Of a DNA stretch of 64,000 bases, positions 1-11,435 are shown piece after piece. The notes under the pieces were generated by a model. That model was not told the DNA's origin. It was given only the letters and a program-made list of their open reading frames with translations, and ran no database searches. The first letter of the stretch is position 1, and each line of letters opens with the position of its first letter. A program made the position numbers and the translations under genes. Origin of the DNA: Cryptomeria japonica (lineage: Eukaryota > Streptophyta > Pinopsida > Cupressales > Cupressaceae); assembly GCF_030272615.1 (NCBI RefSeq), contig NW_026729175.1, positions 95,577 through 159,576 of the forward strand, written 5' to 3'.

Positions 1-235
1 CAATCTCTTAGAAGCTCATTTCGGAGCTTGTGCCTCGAAAGACCCACTTTTGGAGCGTCAAAATCAATGTTTCGAGGCACAAAAAGGTTTCAAGATGCAA
101 GTCCCGATTCTAGAGTCAATAGCGTCAAAATTTAATTTTGGCGCACATCGTGCTCTAAGAACCTCATTTCGAAGCTTGTTTCTCAAAAGCCCCAATTTTG
201 GAGCATAAAAATGAGTGTTTTGAGGCACAACAAGG
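1..235 (+). repeat. 148-bp satellite array, + orientation, cut by the window edge
   Basis: About one and a half satellite monomers in + orientation, of M3/M4 type (AGAGTCAATAGCGTC and a gene-free flank). The array breaks off after GGCACAACAAGG, where island A begins. These monomers match 45559-45793 almost base for base, including the unusual AATCTCTTAGAAG and GCTCTAAGAACC variants. The satellite flank was therefore copied together with island A. No gene; the open frame on the minus strand at 64-267 simply reads antisense through satellite and into the island. Confidence 0.93.
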
Positions 236-1704
236 TGTTCTTCACCAAAAGTGATAACCCAAGACACCTGTAAATCTATCTATGAGATAGCCAATCTCAA
301 TCAATGAAACACTTCAGGGTTGGGACAACATAACATAGGATCCTAATGATCCTCCTGCACTTCAGGTTCTGCTAGACCTAGGGGGGGACACCCTTTTGAT
401 GCATTGAATACAACAATCACAAACATAAGACTGCATCAACAATGAGCAGACAAACAATTCCACAAGCTCACCAAATTAGGTAACATGTACAGATGGGCTG
501 GATCTTATACAAATAATAGGTGAAATAGAGCTTTGGAAGGACAGAACATTAACCCCTAAACATAAAGGGAAATAGATTTATCTTTTAAAATGTATATCTG
601 AGACCATTCCCAAATCTGTCAAAGACTAGTGCCTTTTTTCATTGGGCAGGAGAGTCACTCACAGAACTACAAATATGAATCATAGATGCAAGTTTGTTTT
701 CCTTAAACAAGATATTCATGCATCAATACCTTATATTAATGCACTATTTGATTCATTCACAAATTCATCAGATCTGGATACATATTTCATTATTTATGAC
801 TGACTATATTTAAACTCTTCATTGAAGAATGCCTACAGACAATCATACAATCTCCTTGAGATGACAAATTTCATCCTCCTTGAGGATTGAATTCATAATA
901 ATGAAAAAAAACATATCACAAAGACAATCTTGTGGGAAATTACTCATGCCTGACACCAGTAAGACCTGCAATTAAAACCATATTTACAACATTCCACTGC
1001 AATCTCTATACCCTGAAACCAAACAGAAGCATTTACAAACTTGGGTCAAGATTTTCAGAAAATGGAAGCCATCAAATCTGGAGCATTTTCCAAATTTCTG
1101 GAACCTTTACAATTGAGAAGAATTCGGAATAAAAAGAGGAGGGAAGAAAATCAAATCTGCAACTGAATTGCCAAGTGTCTCCTCTCTAACTGAATTTTGT
1201 TCCCATGGAAACTGCCTCCAAAATATCCCACATTTGTCAAAATTAACCTCATAATCAGATTCCTCACTCCAAGAGCTTTTCGGCGATATATAATACTTTA
1301 TATTTTGGCCAAAATTTAGACCTTGGGCGAATTAATTCCCATTTGTGCTCAGTCATTTAAATATTTTGAATTTTAATATAGTCAGAACTATATCATTTAT
1401 TCATTTTAATTTTGATTTTTTGCTTCCATTTGGTCCAAACGCTTTTGCCACGTGGCGGCCTCCAATTGGTCGATGGGGTTGACCGGACACCACCTGGGAT
1501 GACACCTCATCACTGCCACTTGGTCGCCACGTGTACACCACCTTAGCGCCACGTCATCGCGACTGGATTGCCACCTATCACGACACGTGGACGGCTCTCG
1601 TTCACTTTCACTATTTTGCAGGGTGTAACTCGCATGCATCTTCCTTTCGTGAAATAGCGCGCACCGTCGATCCATCTCGAACTTGCTCACTCGTTAACCC
1701 GACC
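236..1704. other. Non-satellite island A, copy 1 (duplicated, promoter-like at its right end)
   Basis: About 1.47 kb of ordinary-looking unique sequence inside the satellite. Positions 236-1566 recur at 45795-47139 with a few substitutions and short indels, such as a T-run length difference near 635. On the left the satellite stops after GGCACAACAAGG. On the right it resumes at 1705 inside an M7 monomer, at a different repeat phase, and I see no target-site duplication, so this is not a simple transposon insertion. The left two thirds is AT-rich with no convincing long open frame; the 66-residue frame at 932-1132 has no recognisable family. A purine tract lies near 1128-1150. Read on the minus strand, the order is ACGT-box cluster (1590-1447), AT-rich stretch, ATATAAAG (around 1306-1299), then leader-like DNA. 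That resembles a captured plant promoter plus 5' region or part of an LTR. I cannot assign a parent gene. Confidence 0.7.
1447..1590 (-). promoter_or_regulatory. Cluster of ACGT-core (G-box/ABRE-like) sites
   Basis: Four ACGT-core sites lie within 145 bp: the palindrome GCCACGTGGC at 1447-1456, CACGTG at 1528-1533, GCCACGTCATC at 1548-1558, and CACGTG at 1584-1589. An inverted CCAAT palindrome, CCAATTGG, sits at 1462-1469. In plants CACGTG with such flanks is bound by bZIP and bHLH factors. On the minus strand a TATA-like ATATAAAG lies about 140 bp downstream, near 1306-1299, giving promoter-like order. Copy 2 keeps the first two CACGTG sites (47006-47015 and 47099-47104) but has lost the third, which reads CACATCATC, and it breaks off before the fourth. 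Activity is inferred only from motif density; no transcript is implied. Confidence 0.45.
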
Positions 1705-2622
1705 TGGCTCGAAAGCTCCAGTTTGAAAATGTCAAAATCAATGTTTAAAGGCACAACAAGGTTTCAAGACACAAGTCCCGATTCTGAAGCTGATAACGTC
1801 AAAACAAGATTTTGACAAACATTTTGTTCTTAGAACCTCATTTCCAAGGTTGTGCATCAAAATCCTCATTTTTGGAGCATAAAAATTAATGTTTGGAGGC
1901 ACAACAAGGTTTCAAGATACAAGTCCCAATTCCAGAGTCAATAGTATCAAAATGCAATTTTGGTGTACATCAAAATCAATGCTTGGAGGCACAACAAGGT
2001 TTCAACATGTAATTTTGGCGCACATCGTGCTCTTAAAACCTTATTTTGAAGCTTGTGCCTCGAAAGCCCCAGTTTCAGAGCATCAAAATCGATGTTTTGA
2101 GGCACAACAAGGTTACAAGATGCAAGCTCGGATTCTAGAGCCAATAGCATCAAAATTCAATTTTGATGCACATTGTGCTCTTAGAACACTTTTATAGAAA
2201 TTGTGCCTCAAAAGCCCTAGTTTTGGAGCATCAAAATCGATGTTTGGAGGCACAACAAGGTTTCAAGATGCAAGTCCTGATTCCAAAGCCGGTAGCGTCA
2301 AAGTTTGATTTTCACGGGTTTTGGAGCTTATGCCTCAAAATCTTTGGTTTCGAAGCATCAAAATTGGTATTTGCAGGCAGAACAAGCTTTCAAGACGCAA
2401 GTCCCTATTCCGGAGCCTGGAGTGTCAAAACATTATTTTGATGCACATCGTGCTCTTAGAACCTCATTTCAGAGCATGTGGCTCGAAAGCTCCAGTTTGA
2501 AAACATCAAAATAAATGTTTAAAGGCACAACAAGGTTTCAAGGCATAAGTCCCAATTCTCAAGTTGATAGCGTCAAAACATGATTTTCACAAACATGGTG
2601 TTTTTAGATCCTCATTTTCGAG

Positions 2623-3658
2623 GTTGTACCTCAAAATCCTCATTTTTGGAGCATAAAAATTAGTGTTTGGAGGCACAACAATGTTTCAAGACACAAGTCC
2701 GAATTCTAGAGTCCGTAGCATCAAATCGCAATTTTGATGTACATCGTGCTCTTATAACCTCATTTCAGAGCTTGTGCCTTGAAAGCCCTTATTTGGGAAC
2801 ATGAAAATTAGTGTTTGGAGGCACAAAAAGGTTTAAATTATCAAGTCCCTATTCTAGAGCCTGTAGCTTCAAAATTCCATTTTGACACACATCATTCTCT
2901 TAGAAGCTCATTTCGGAGCTTGTGCCTCAAAAGACCCAGTTTTCGAGCATCAAAATCAATGTTTGGAGGCACAACAAGGTTTCAAGATTGAAGTCCCGAT
3001 TCTAGAGTCAATAGCGGCAAAATCTGATTTTGGCGTACAACGTGCTCTTAGAACCTCATTTCAAAGTTTGTGCCTCAAAAGCCCCAGTTTCAGAGCATCA
3101 AAATTAGTGTTTTTTGGCACAACAACGTTTCAAGATGCAAGCCCCAATTCTAGAGCCAGTAGCATCAAAATTCAATTTTGATTCACATTGTGCTCTTAGA
3201 ACCCTGTTTTAGAAATTGTGCCTCAAAAGCCCCAGTTTTGGAGCATCAAAATCGATGTTTGGAGGCACAACAAGGTTTCAAGATGCAAGTCCCGATTCTA
3301 GAGCCGGTAGTGTCAAAATTTGATTTTGACACACATCGTGCTCTTAGAACCTTGTTTTGGAGCTTATGCCTCAAAATCTTTGGTTTCGAAGCATCAAAAT
3401 TGGTCTTTGGAGGCACAATAAGCATTCAAGATGGAAGTCCCTATTTCGGAGCTTGTAGTGTCCAAACCTGATTTTGATGAGCATCGTGCTGTTAGAACCT
3501 CGTTTTGCAGCGTGTGGCTCGAAAGCTCCAGTTTCAAAACATCAAAATCAATGTTTAAAGGCACAACAAGGTTTCAAGATACAAGTCTTAATTCTCAAGC
3601 TGATAGCATCAAAACACAATTTTGACAAATATAGTGTTCTTAAAACCTTATTTCGAAG
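2623..3658 (+). repeat. Reference 7-mer higher-order repeat unit (M1-M7, 1036 bp)
   Basis: Seven successive monomers, each close to 148 bp, then the M1 type returns at 3659, exactly 7 x 148 bp later. Diagnostic words are: M1 GCATAAAAATTAG and GACACAAGTCC; M2 CTTGAAAGCCC and CAAGTCCCTATTC; M3 AAAGACCCAG, AGAGTCAATAGC and GATTTTGGCG; M4 AGCCCC-ATTCTAGAGCCAG; M5 AGAAATTGTGCCTC and AAAATCGATG; M6 GAGCTTATGCCTC and AAAATTGGT; M7 GTGTGGCTCGAAAGC, ATGTTTAAAGGCAC and TCTCAAGCTGATAGC. The same order recurs across the window, often with one or more monomers missing. A fixed subtype order is the definition of a higher-order repeat, as in alpha satellite. Confidence 0.88.
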
Positions 3659-4120
3659 GTTGTGCCTCAAAAACATCGTTTTTGGAGCATAAAAATTAGT
3701 GTTTGGAGGCACAACAAAGTTTCAAGACACAAGTCCCAATTCCAAAGTTGGTAACATCAAAACATAATTTTGATGTACATAGTGCTCTTAGAACCTCATT
3801 TCGGAGCTTGTGCCTTGAAAGCCCTATTTTGGAACATCAAAATCAGTGTTTGGAAGCACAACACGGTTTCAACAAGCAAGTCTCTATTCCAGAGCTTGTA
3901 GGGTCAAAATTTGATTTTCACGCACATCATTCTCTTAGAAGCTCATTTCAGAGCTTCTGCCTCGAAATCAAAATCAATGTTTGGAGGCACAAAAAGGTTT
4001 CCAGATGCAAGTCCTGATTTTTGAGTCAAAAGCATGAAAATTTGATTTTGGCGCACATCTTGCTCTTAGAACCTCATTTCGAAGCTTGTGTCTTGAAAGC
4101 CCCAGTTTTGGAGCATCAAA
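3180..4120 (+). repeat. Inverted duplication partner of 18346-19120
   Basis: Shares with the reverse of 18346-19120 the words GAAAGCCCTATTTTGG, TTTCAACAAGCAAGTC, GTAGGGTCAAAATTT, GAGCTTCTGCCTCG, TTTCCAGATGCAAG and GAGTCAAAAGC. Both members end close to a polarity switch (4125 and 18346). Confidence 0.8.
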
Positions 4121-4124
4121 TTCA

Positions 4125-4293
4125 GTGGCCCACCTTGGTGTGCTCCGAGGTGCCCACCACGGTGCGCAACGCTGGTGCGAACTCGGGAGCGCTTTGATGT
4201 GTGCTCCAAGGTGCGGCATGCACGAAGTCGGAGCCCAGTTTGCCCAGGGTGCGCACCTCACGTGCACATTTGCCAGGGTGGGCACCTTAGTGT
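4125..4293. other. GC-rich 169-bp insert at a satellite polarity switch
   Basis: Non-satellite DNA, clearly richer in G+C than the roughly 38-40% satellite. It is built from short variants of GGTG-N2-CACC and GTGCTCC-AGGTGC, for example GGTGCCCACC, GGTGCGCACC and GGTGGGCACC. Several of these are near-palindromes, so the block could fold. The satellite is + to the left and - to the right, so the block sits exactly on an inversion junction. No second copy was seen in the window. It may be a fragment of another tandem repeat family or a filler sequence captured during break repair. The minus-strand frame 3974-4345 that crosses it is not a gene. Confidence 0.75.
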
Positions 4294-7200
4294 GTATATC
4301 AAAATTGCGTTTTGATGCTACCGCCTCTAGAATTGGGACTTGCATCTTGATGCTACTGGCTCTAGACTCGGGGCTTGCATCTTGAAACCTTGTTGTGCCT
4401 CAAAACACTGATTTTGATGCTCCAAAATCAGGGGTTTTGAAGCACAAGCTTCGAAATGAGGTTCTAAAAGCACGATGTGCACCAAAACCAGATTTTGACA
4501 CTAATGACTGTAGAATCAGGACTTGCATCTTGAAACCTTGTTGTGCCTCCAAACATTGATTTTGACACTAAAAAACTGGGTCTTTCGAGGAGCAAGCTCC
4601 GAAATGAGCTTATAAGAGAATGATGTGCGTCAAAATAGAATTTTGAGGCTACAGGCTCCAGAATAGGGACTTGCTTCTTTAAACCTTCTTGTGCCTCCAA
4701 ACACTGATTTTGATGTTCCAAAATCAGGGCTTTCAAGGCAAAAGCTCCGAAATGAGGTTCTAAGAGCATGATGTACATCAAAATTGCGTTTTGATTCTAC
4801 CAACTCCGGAATAGGGACTTGCATCTTGAAAGCTTGTTCTACCTCTAAACACCAATTTTGATGCTTCAAAACTGAAGATTTTGAAGCATATGCTCCAAAA
4901 CAAGGTTCTAAGAACACGATGTGCGTCAAAATCAAATTTTGACGCTACCGACACCAGAATCAGGACTTGCATCATGAAACCTTGTTGTGCCTCCAAACAT
5001 CGATTTTGATGCTCCAAAAATACGGCTTTTGAGGCACAATTTCTAAAACAGAGTTCTAAGAGCACAATTTGCATCAAAACTGAATTTTGATGCTACTGGC
5101 TCTAGAATCGGGGCTTGCATCTTGAAACCTTGTTGTGCCTCAAAATACTAATTTTGATGCTCCGAAACTAAAGCTTTCGAGGCACAAGCTTCGAAATGAG
5201 GTTCTAAGAGCACGATGTGCACCAAAATCAGATTTTGACGCTATAGACTCTACAATCGTGACTTGCATCTTGAAACATTGATTTTGAGGCTCCAAAACTG
5301 ACTCTTTCGAGGCACAAGCTCCGAAATGAGCTTCTAAGAGAATGATGTGCGTCAAAATGGAATTTTGACGCTACAGGCTCTGGAGTAGGTACTTGCTTCT
5401 TGAAACCTTGTTGTGCCTCCAAACACTGATTTTGATGTTCCAAAATCATGGCTTTCAAGGCACAAGCCCCGAAATGAGGTTCTAAGAGCATGATGTACAT
5501 CAAAATTGCATTTTGACGCTACGAAGTCCGAAATAGGGACTTGCGTCTTGAAAGTTTGTTCTGCTTCCAAACACCAATTTTGATGCTTCAAAACCAAAGA
5601 TTTTGAAGCATAAGCTCCAAAACAAGGAACTAAGAGCACGATGTGCATCAAAATCAAATTTTGATGCTGCCGGCTCCAGAATCAGGACTTGCATCATGAA
5701 ACCTTGTTGTGCCTCCAAACATCGATTTTGATGCTCCAAAATTAGGGATTTTGAGGCACAATTTCTAAAATAGAGTTCTAAGAGCATAATTTGCATCAAA
5801 ATTGAATTTTGATGCTACTGGCTCTAGAATCGGGGCTTGCATCTCGAAACCTTGTTGTGCCTCAAAATACTAATTTTGATGCCCCGAAACTGGGGCTTTC
5901 GAGGCAGAAGCTTCGAAATGAGGTTCTAAGAGCATGATGTGCACCAAAATCAGATTTTGATGCTATTGACTCTAGAATTGGGACTTGCATCTTGAAATAT
6001 TGTTGTGCCTCGAAACATTGATTTTCAGGCTCCAAAACTGGGTCTTTCGAGGCACAAGCTTCGAAATGAGCTTCTAAGAGAATGATGTGCTTCAAAATGG
6101 AATTTTGACGCTACAAGCTCTGGAGTAGGGACTTTCTTCTTGAAACGTTGTTGTGCCTCCAAAAACTGACTTTGATGTTCCAAAATTGGGGCTTTCAAGG
6201 CACAAGCTCTGTAATGAGGTTCTAAGAGCACATTGTACATCAAAATTGCATTTTGACACTACCAACTCTGGAATTGGTACTTGTGTCTTGAAACCTTGTT
6301 GTGCCTCCAAACACTAATTTTTATGCTCCAAAAACAAGGCTTTTGAGGCACAACCTCCCAAATGAGGTTCTAAGAACACCATGTTTGTCAAAATTGTGTT
6401 TTGACGCTATCAGCTTGAGAATTGGGACTTGTATCTTAAAACCTTGTTGTGCCTTTAAACATTGATTTTGATGTTTTGAAACTTGAGCTTTGAAGCCACA
6501 CACTCCTAAACGAGGTTCTAAGAGCACGATGTGCATCAAAATCACGTTTTGACTCTACAGGCTCCAGAATAGGGACTTGCGTGTTGAAAGCTTTTTGTGC
6601 CTCAGAATAACGACTTGCATCTTGAAACTTTGTTGTGCCTCCAAACATTGATTTTGTTGCTCCAAAACTGGGGCTTTTGAGGCACAATTTCCAAAACAAG
6701 GTTCTAAGACCATAATGTGCATCAAAATTTAATTTTGATGCTAATAGCTTGAGAATCGAGGCATGCATCTTGAAACTTTGTTGTGTCATAAAACAGTGAC
6801 TTTGATGCTCCAAAACCAGGCGTTTTGAGGCACAAGCTTTGAAATGAGGTTCTAAAAGCACAATGTGTGTGAAAATCATATTTTGGTGCTATTGACTCTA
6901 GAATCTAGACTTGCATCTTGAAACCTTATTGTGCCTCCAAACATTGATTTTGATGCTCGAAAACTGGGTCTTTCCAGACACAAGCACTGAAATGAGCTTC
7001 TAAGAGAATGATGTGCATCAAAATAGAATTTTGACGCTCCAGGCTCTGGAATAGGGACTTGCTTCTTGGAACGTTTTCGTGCCTCCAAACATTGACTTAG
7101 ATGTTCCAAAATAAGGGCTTTCAAGGCACAAGCTCTGAAATGAGGATCTAAGAGAACGATGTACATCAAAATTGCCTTTTGACACTACCGACTCTGGAGT

Positions 7201-9850
7201 TGGGACTTGTGTCTTGAAACATTGTTGTGCCTCCAAACACTAATTTTTATGATCCAAAAATGAGGCTTTTGAGGCACAACTTCCTAAATGAGGTTCTAAG
7301 AACATGCTCCGAAACGAGGTTCTAAGAGCACGATGTGCATCAAAATCATGTTCTAAGAGCACACTATGCGTCAAAATCAAATTTTGAGGCATCAGCTCCT
7401 AAACAAGGTTCTAAGAGCACGATGTGCATCAAAATCAAATTTTGACACTACGGGCTCTAGAATTAGGACTTGCATATTGAAACCTTGTTATGCCTCCAAA
7501 CATCGATTTTGATGCTCCAAAACTGGGGCTTTTGAGGCACGATTTCTAAAATAGGGTTCTAAGAGCACAATGTGCATCAAACTTGAATTTTGATGCTACT
7601 GGCTCTAGAATCGGGGCTTGCATCGTGAAACCTTGTTTTGCCTCAAAACACTGATTTTGATGCTTCGAAATGAGGTTCTAAGAGCACGATGTGCGTCAAA
7701 ATCAGATTTTGACGCTATTGACTCTAGAATCGGGACTTACATCTTGAAACTTTGTTGTGCCTCCGAACATTGATTTTGATACTCGAAAACTGGGTCTTTC
7801 CAGCCACAAGCTCCGAAATGAGATTCTAAGAGAATGATGTGTGTGAAAATAGAAATTTTACGCTACAGGCTCTAGAATAGGGACTTGCTTCTTGAAACCT
7901 TGTTGTGCCTCCAAACATTAATTTTGATGTTCCAAAATTAGGGCTTTCAAGGCACAAGCTCCAAAATGAGGTTCTAAGAGCACGATGTACATCAAAATTG
8001 CGTTTTGATGCTACCGACTCTGGAATTGGGACTTGTGTCTTGAAACCTTGTTGTGCCTCCAAACACTATTTTTTATGTTCCAAAAATGACGTTTTTGAGG
8101 CACAACCTCCGAAATGAGGTTCTAAGAACACCATGTTTGTCAAAATCGTGTTTTGATGCTATCAGCTTGAGAATCAGGACTTGTGTCTTGAAACCTTGTT
8201 GTGCCTTTAAACATTGATTTTGATGTTTTGAAACTGGGGCTTTCGAGGCACAAGCTCCGCAATGAGGTTCTAAGAGCACGATGTGCATCAATATCAGGAA
8301 TAGGGCTTTCAAGGCACAAGCTCTGAAATGAGGTTCTAAGAGCACGATGTACATCAAAATTGCGTTTTGATGCTACCGACTCTGCAAATTGGACTTGTGT
8401 CTTTAAACCTTGTTGTGCTTCCAAACACTATTTTTTTATACTCCAAAAATGAGGCTTTTAAGGCACAACCTCTGAAATGAGGTTATAAGAACACCATGTT
8501 TGTCAAAATCGTGTTTTGACGGTATTAGCTTGAGAATCAGGACTTGTGTCTTGAAACCTTGTTTTGCCTTTAGACATTGATTTTGATGTTTTGAAACTGG
8601 AGCTTTCAAGGCACAAGCTCCGCAAACGAGGCTCTAAAACCACCATGTGCATCAAAATCACGTTTTGATGCTACCAGCTCCGAAATTGTGACTTGCGTCT
8701 TGCAACCTTGTGCCTCCAAATACCAATTTTGATGGTCCCAAACAGTGACTTTCAAGGGACAAGCTCCTAAATAAGGTTCTAAGAGCACGATGTGCTTCAA
8801 TATAGCATTTTGACACTACCGGCTCTGGAATTGCGACTTGCATCTTGAAACCTTCTTGTGCCTCCAAACACCAATTTTGATATTCTGAAACCGGGGCGTT
8901 CGAGGTGCAAGCTTCGAAACAAGGTTCTAAGAGAACGATGTGCATCAAAAATGAATTTTGATGCTACTAGCACGAGAATCAAGACTTGCATCTTGAAACC
9001 TTGTTGTGCCTCCAAACAATATTTTTGATGTTCCAAAATTAGGGCTTTCAAGGCACAAGCTCCGAAATGAGGTTCTAAGAGCACAATGTACATCAAAATT
9101 GCGTTTTGACACTACCGACTCTAGAATTGGGACTTGTGTCTTGAAACCTTGTTGTGCCTCAAAACACAAATTTTTATGCTAAAAAAATGAGGCTTTTCAG
9201 GCACAACCTCCGAAATGGGGTTCTAAGAATACCATGTTTATCAAAATAGTGTTTTAACGCTATCAGCTTGAGAATCGGGACTTGTGTCGTGAAACCTTGT
9301 TGTGCCTTTAAACATTGATTTTGATGTATTGAAGTTGGAAATTTCGAGCCACACGCTCCGAAACGAGGTTCTAAGAGCACGATTTGCATCAAAATCAGTT
9401 TTTGACACTACACGCTCCAGAATAGGGACTTGCGTCTTGAAAGCTTGTTGTGCCTCAAACAGCCAATTTTGATGCTTCGAAACCAAAGATTTTCAGGCAT
9501 ACGCTCCAAAACACGATGTGCTTCAAAATCACGTTTTGACAATAAAGGCTCCAGAATCGGGGCTTGCATCTTGAAACCTTGTTGTGCCTCAAAACACTAA
9601 TTTGAGCACGATGTGCGCCAAAACCAGATTTTGACGCTATTGACTCTGGAATCAGGACTTGCATCTTGAAACCTTGTTGTGCCTCCAAACATTGATTTTG
9701 ATGCTCCAAAACTGGGTCTTTCAAGGCACAAGCTCCGAAATGAGCTCCAAACATTGATTTTGATGCTCCAAAATTGAGGAGTTTGAGGCACAACCTCCGA
9801 AATGAGGTTCTAAGAACACCATGTTTGTCAAAATCGTGTTTTGACGCTAT
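4294..9850 (-). repeat. 148-bp satellite array, - orientation
   Basis: 5.56 kb of monomers in inverted orientation (CTTGCATCTTGAAACC-TTGTTGTGCCTCC). The M1-M7 order is readable backwards. Monomers at about 7300-7470 are broken into pieces (GGTTCTAAGAGCAC occurs three times at short spacing), indicating internal deletions. The stretch about 8600-9100 carries the alternative B1-B3 monomers. Its right end (9510-9850) is an inverted copy of 17255-17590. No gene. Confidence 0.95.
9510..9850 (-). repeat. Chimeric monomer cluster, inverted partner of 17255-17590
   Basis: Read on the minus strand, an M1-like monomer runs CAATGTTTGGAGCTCATTTC, skipping about 100 bp of a normal unit. It is followed by a normal M3 and then a second joint GTGCTCAAATTAGTGTTTTG. 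Both joints recur at 17340-17500 on the plus strand, together with GAGCCTTTATTGTC and TTTTGAAGCACATCG. Two identical abnormal joints in the same order indicate descent from one rearranged ancestor. Confidence 0.85.
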
Positions 9851-11435
9851 CTTGAAGGCCCTGATTTGGGAACATCAAAATCAATGTTTGGAGGCACAAC
9901 AAGGTTTCAAGAAGCAAGTCCCTATTACGGAGCCTGTAGCGTCAAAATTCTATATTGACGCACATCATTCTCTTAGAAGATCATTTTGGAGCTTTTTCCT
10001 GGAAATTGTGATTCAAAAGCCCTGGTTTTGGAGCATCAAAATCGATATTTGGAGGCACAACAACGTTTCAACATGCAAGTCCTGACTTTGGAGCCAGTAG
10101 CATCAAAATTTGATTTTGACGCACATCGTGCTCTTAGACCCTTATTCTGGAGCTTATGCCTCAAAATCATCGGTTTTGAAGCATCAAAATTTGTGTTTGG
10201 AGGCATAACAAGCTTTCAAGACGTAAGTCCCTATTCTGGAGCCTGTAGTGTCAAAACGTGATTTTGATGCACATCATGCTCTTAGAACCTTGTTTTGGAG
10301 CGTGTGGCTCGAAAGATCTATTTTCAAAACATCAAAATCAATGTTTAAAGGCACAACAAGGTTTCAAGACACAAGTCCCAATTCTCAAGCTGATAGCGTC
10401 AAAACACGATTTTGACAAACATGGTGTTCTTAGAACCTCATTTCGGAGGTTGTGCCTGAAAAGCCTCCTTTTTGGAGCATAAAAATTAGTGTTTGGAGGC
10501 ACGACAAGGTTTCAAGACACAAAACCCAATTCCAGAGTCGGTAGTGTCAAAACGCAATTTTGATGTACATCATGCTCTTAGAACCTCATTTCAGAGCTTG
10601 TGCCTTGAAAGCCTTGATTTTGGAACATAAAATTAGTGTTTGGAGGCACAACAAGTTTCCAAGAAGCAAGTCCCTATTCCGGAGCCTGTAGTGTCAAAAT
10701 TACATTTTGACACACATCATTCTCTTAGAAGCTCATTTCAGAGCTTGTACCTCAAAAGACCCAGTTTTGGAGCGTCAAAATCAATGTTTCGAGGCACAAC
10801 AAGGTTTCAAGATGCAAGTCCTGATTCTATAGTCAATAGCATCAAAATTTGATTTTGGTACACATCATGCTCTTAGACCCTCATTTCGAAGCTTGTTCCT
10901 CAAAAGCCCCGGTTTCGAAGTATCAAAATCAGTTTTTTGAGGCACAAGAAGGTTTCAAAATACAAGCCCCGATTTTAGAGGCAGTAGCATCAAAATTCAA
11001 TTTTGATGCACATTGTGCTCTTCGAACCCTGTTTTAGAAATTGTGCCTCAAAAGCCCTAGTTTTTTAGCATCAAAATCGATGTTTGTAAGCACAATAAGG
11101 TTTCAAGATGCAAGTCTTGATTCTGGAGCCAGTATCATCAAAATTTGATTTTGACGGACATCGTGCTCTTAGAACCTTGTTTTGGTGCTTATGCCTCAAA
11201 ATCTTTAGTTTTGAAGCATCAAAATTGGCGTTTGGAGGCAGAACAAGTTTTCAAGACGCAAGTCCCTATTCTGGAGCCTATAGTGTAAAAATGTTATTTT
11301 GATTCACATCGTGCTCTTAGAACCTCATTTCGGAGCGTGTGTCTCGAAAGCTCCAGTTTCAAAACATCAAAATCAATGTTTAAAGGCACAATAGGGTTTC
11401 AAGACACAAGTCCCGATTCTCAAGCTGATAGCTTC
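9851..11435 (+). repeat. 148-bp satellite array, + orientation
   Basis: 1.58 kb + block between two - blocks. It begins in M2 (CTTGAAGGCCCTGATTTGG) directly after the M7 antisense text ending GACGCTAT, and ends in M7 (CAAGCTGATAGCTTCAAAA). Monomer order runs M2, M5-like, M6, M7, M1, M2, and so on, with some units missing. No gene. Confidence 0.93.

Larger units (their letters stand above)
1705..4124 (+). repeat. 148-bp satellite array, + orientation
   Basis: About 16 monomers of the satellite. The array resumes at TGGCTCGAAAGCTCC, which is inside M7. It holds a clean 7-mer higher-order unit (2623-3658). The last 0.9 kb (about 3180-4120) is the inverted counterpart of 18346-19120. The array ends against the GC-rich insert at 4125. 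No coding potential: the open frames are read-throughs of two or three monomers. Confidence 0.95.

Noticed and set aside
932-1132. 66-residue frame in island A, conserved at 46491-46691
   Set aside because: Conservation is explained by the DNA-level duplication of the island. No family recognised, no splice or start context that convinces.
236-1704. Island A as a complete LTR element
   Set aside because: No matching TG...CA ends, no target-site duplication, and satellite phase differs across copy 1. It could still be a fragment of an element.
1406-1815. Overlapping frames of 94 residues on both strands in the GC-richer end of island A
   Set aside because: Open on both strands because of composition; one runs into the satellite. 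The ACGT-box cluster is a better reading of this DNA.
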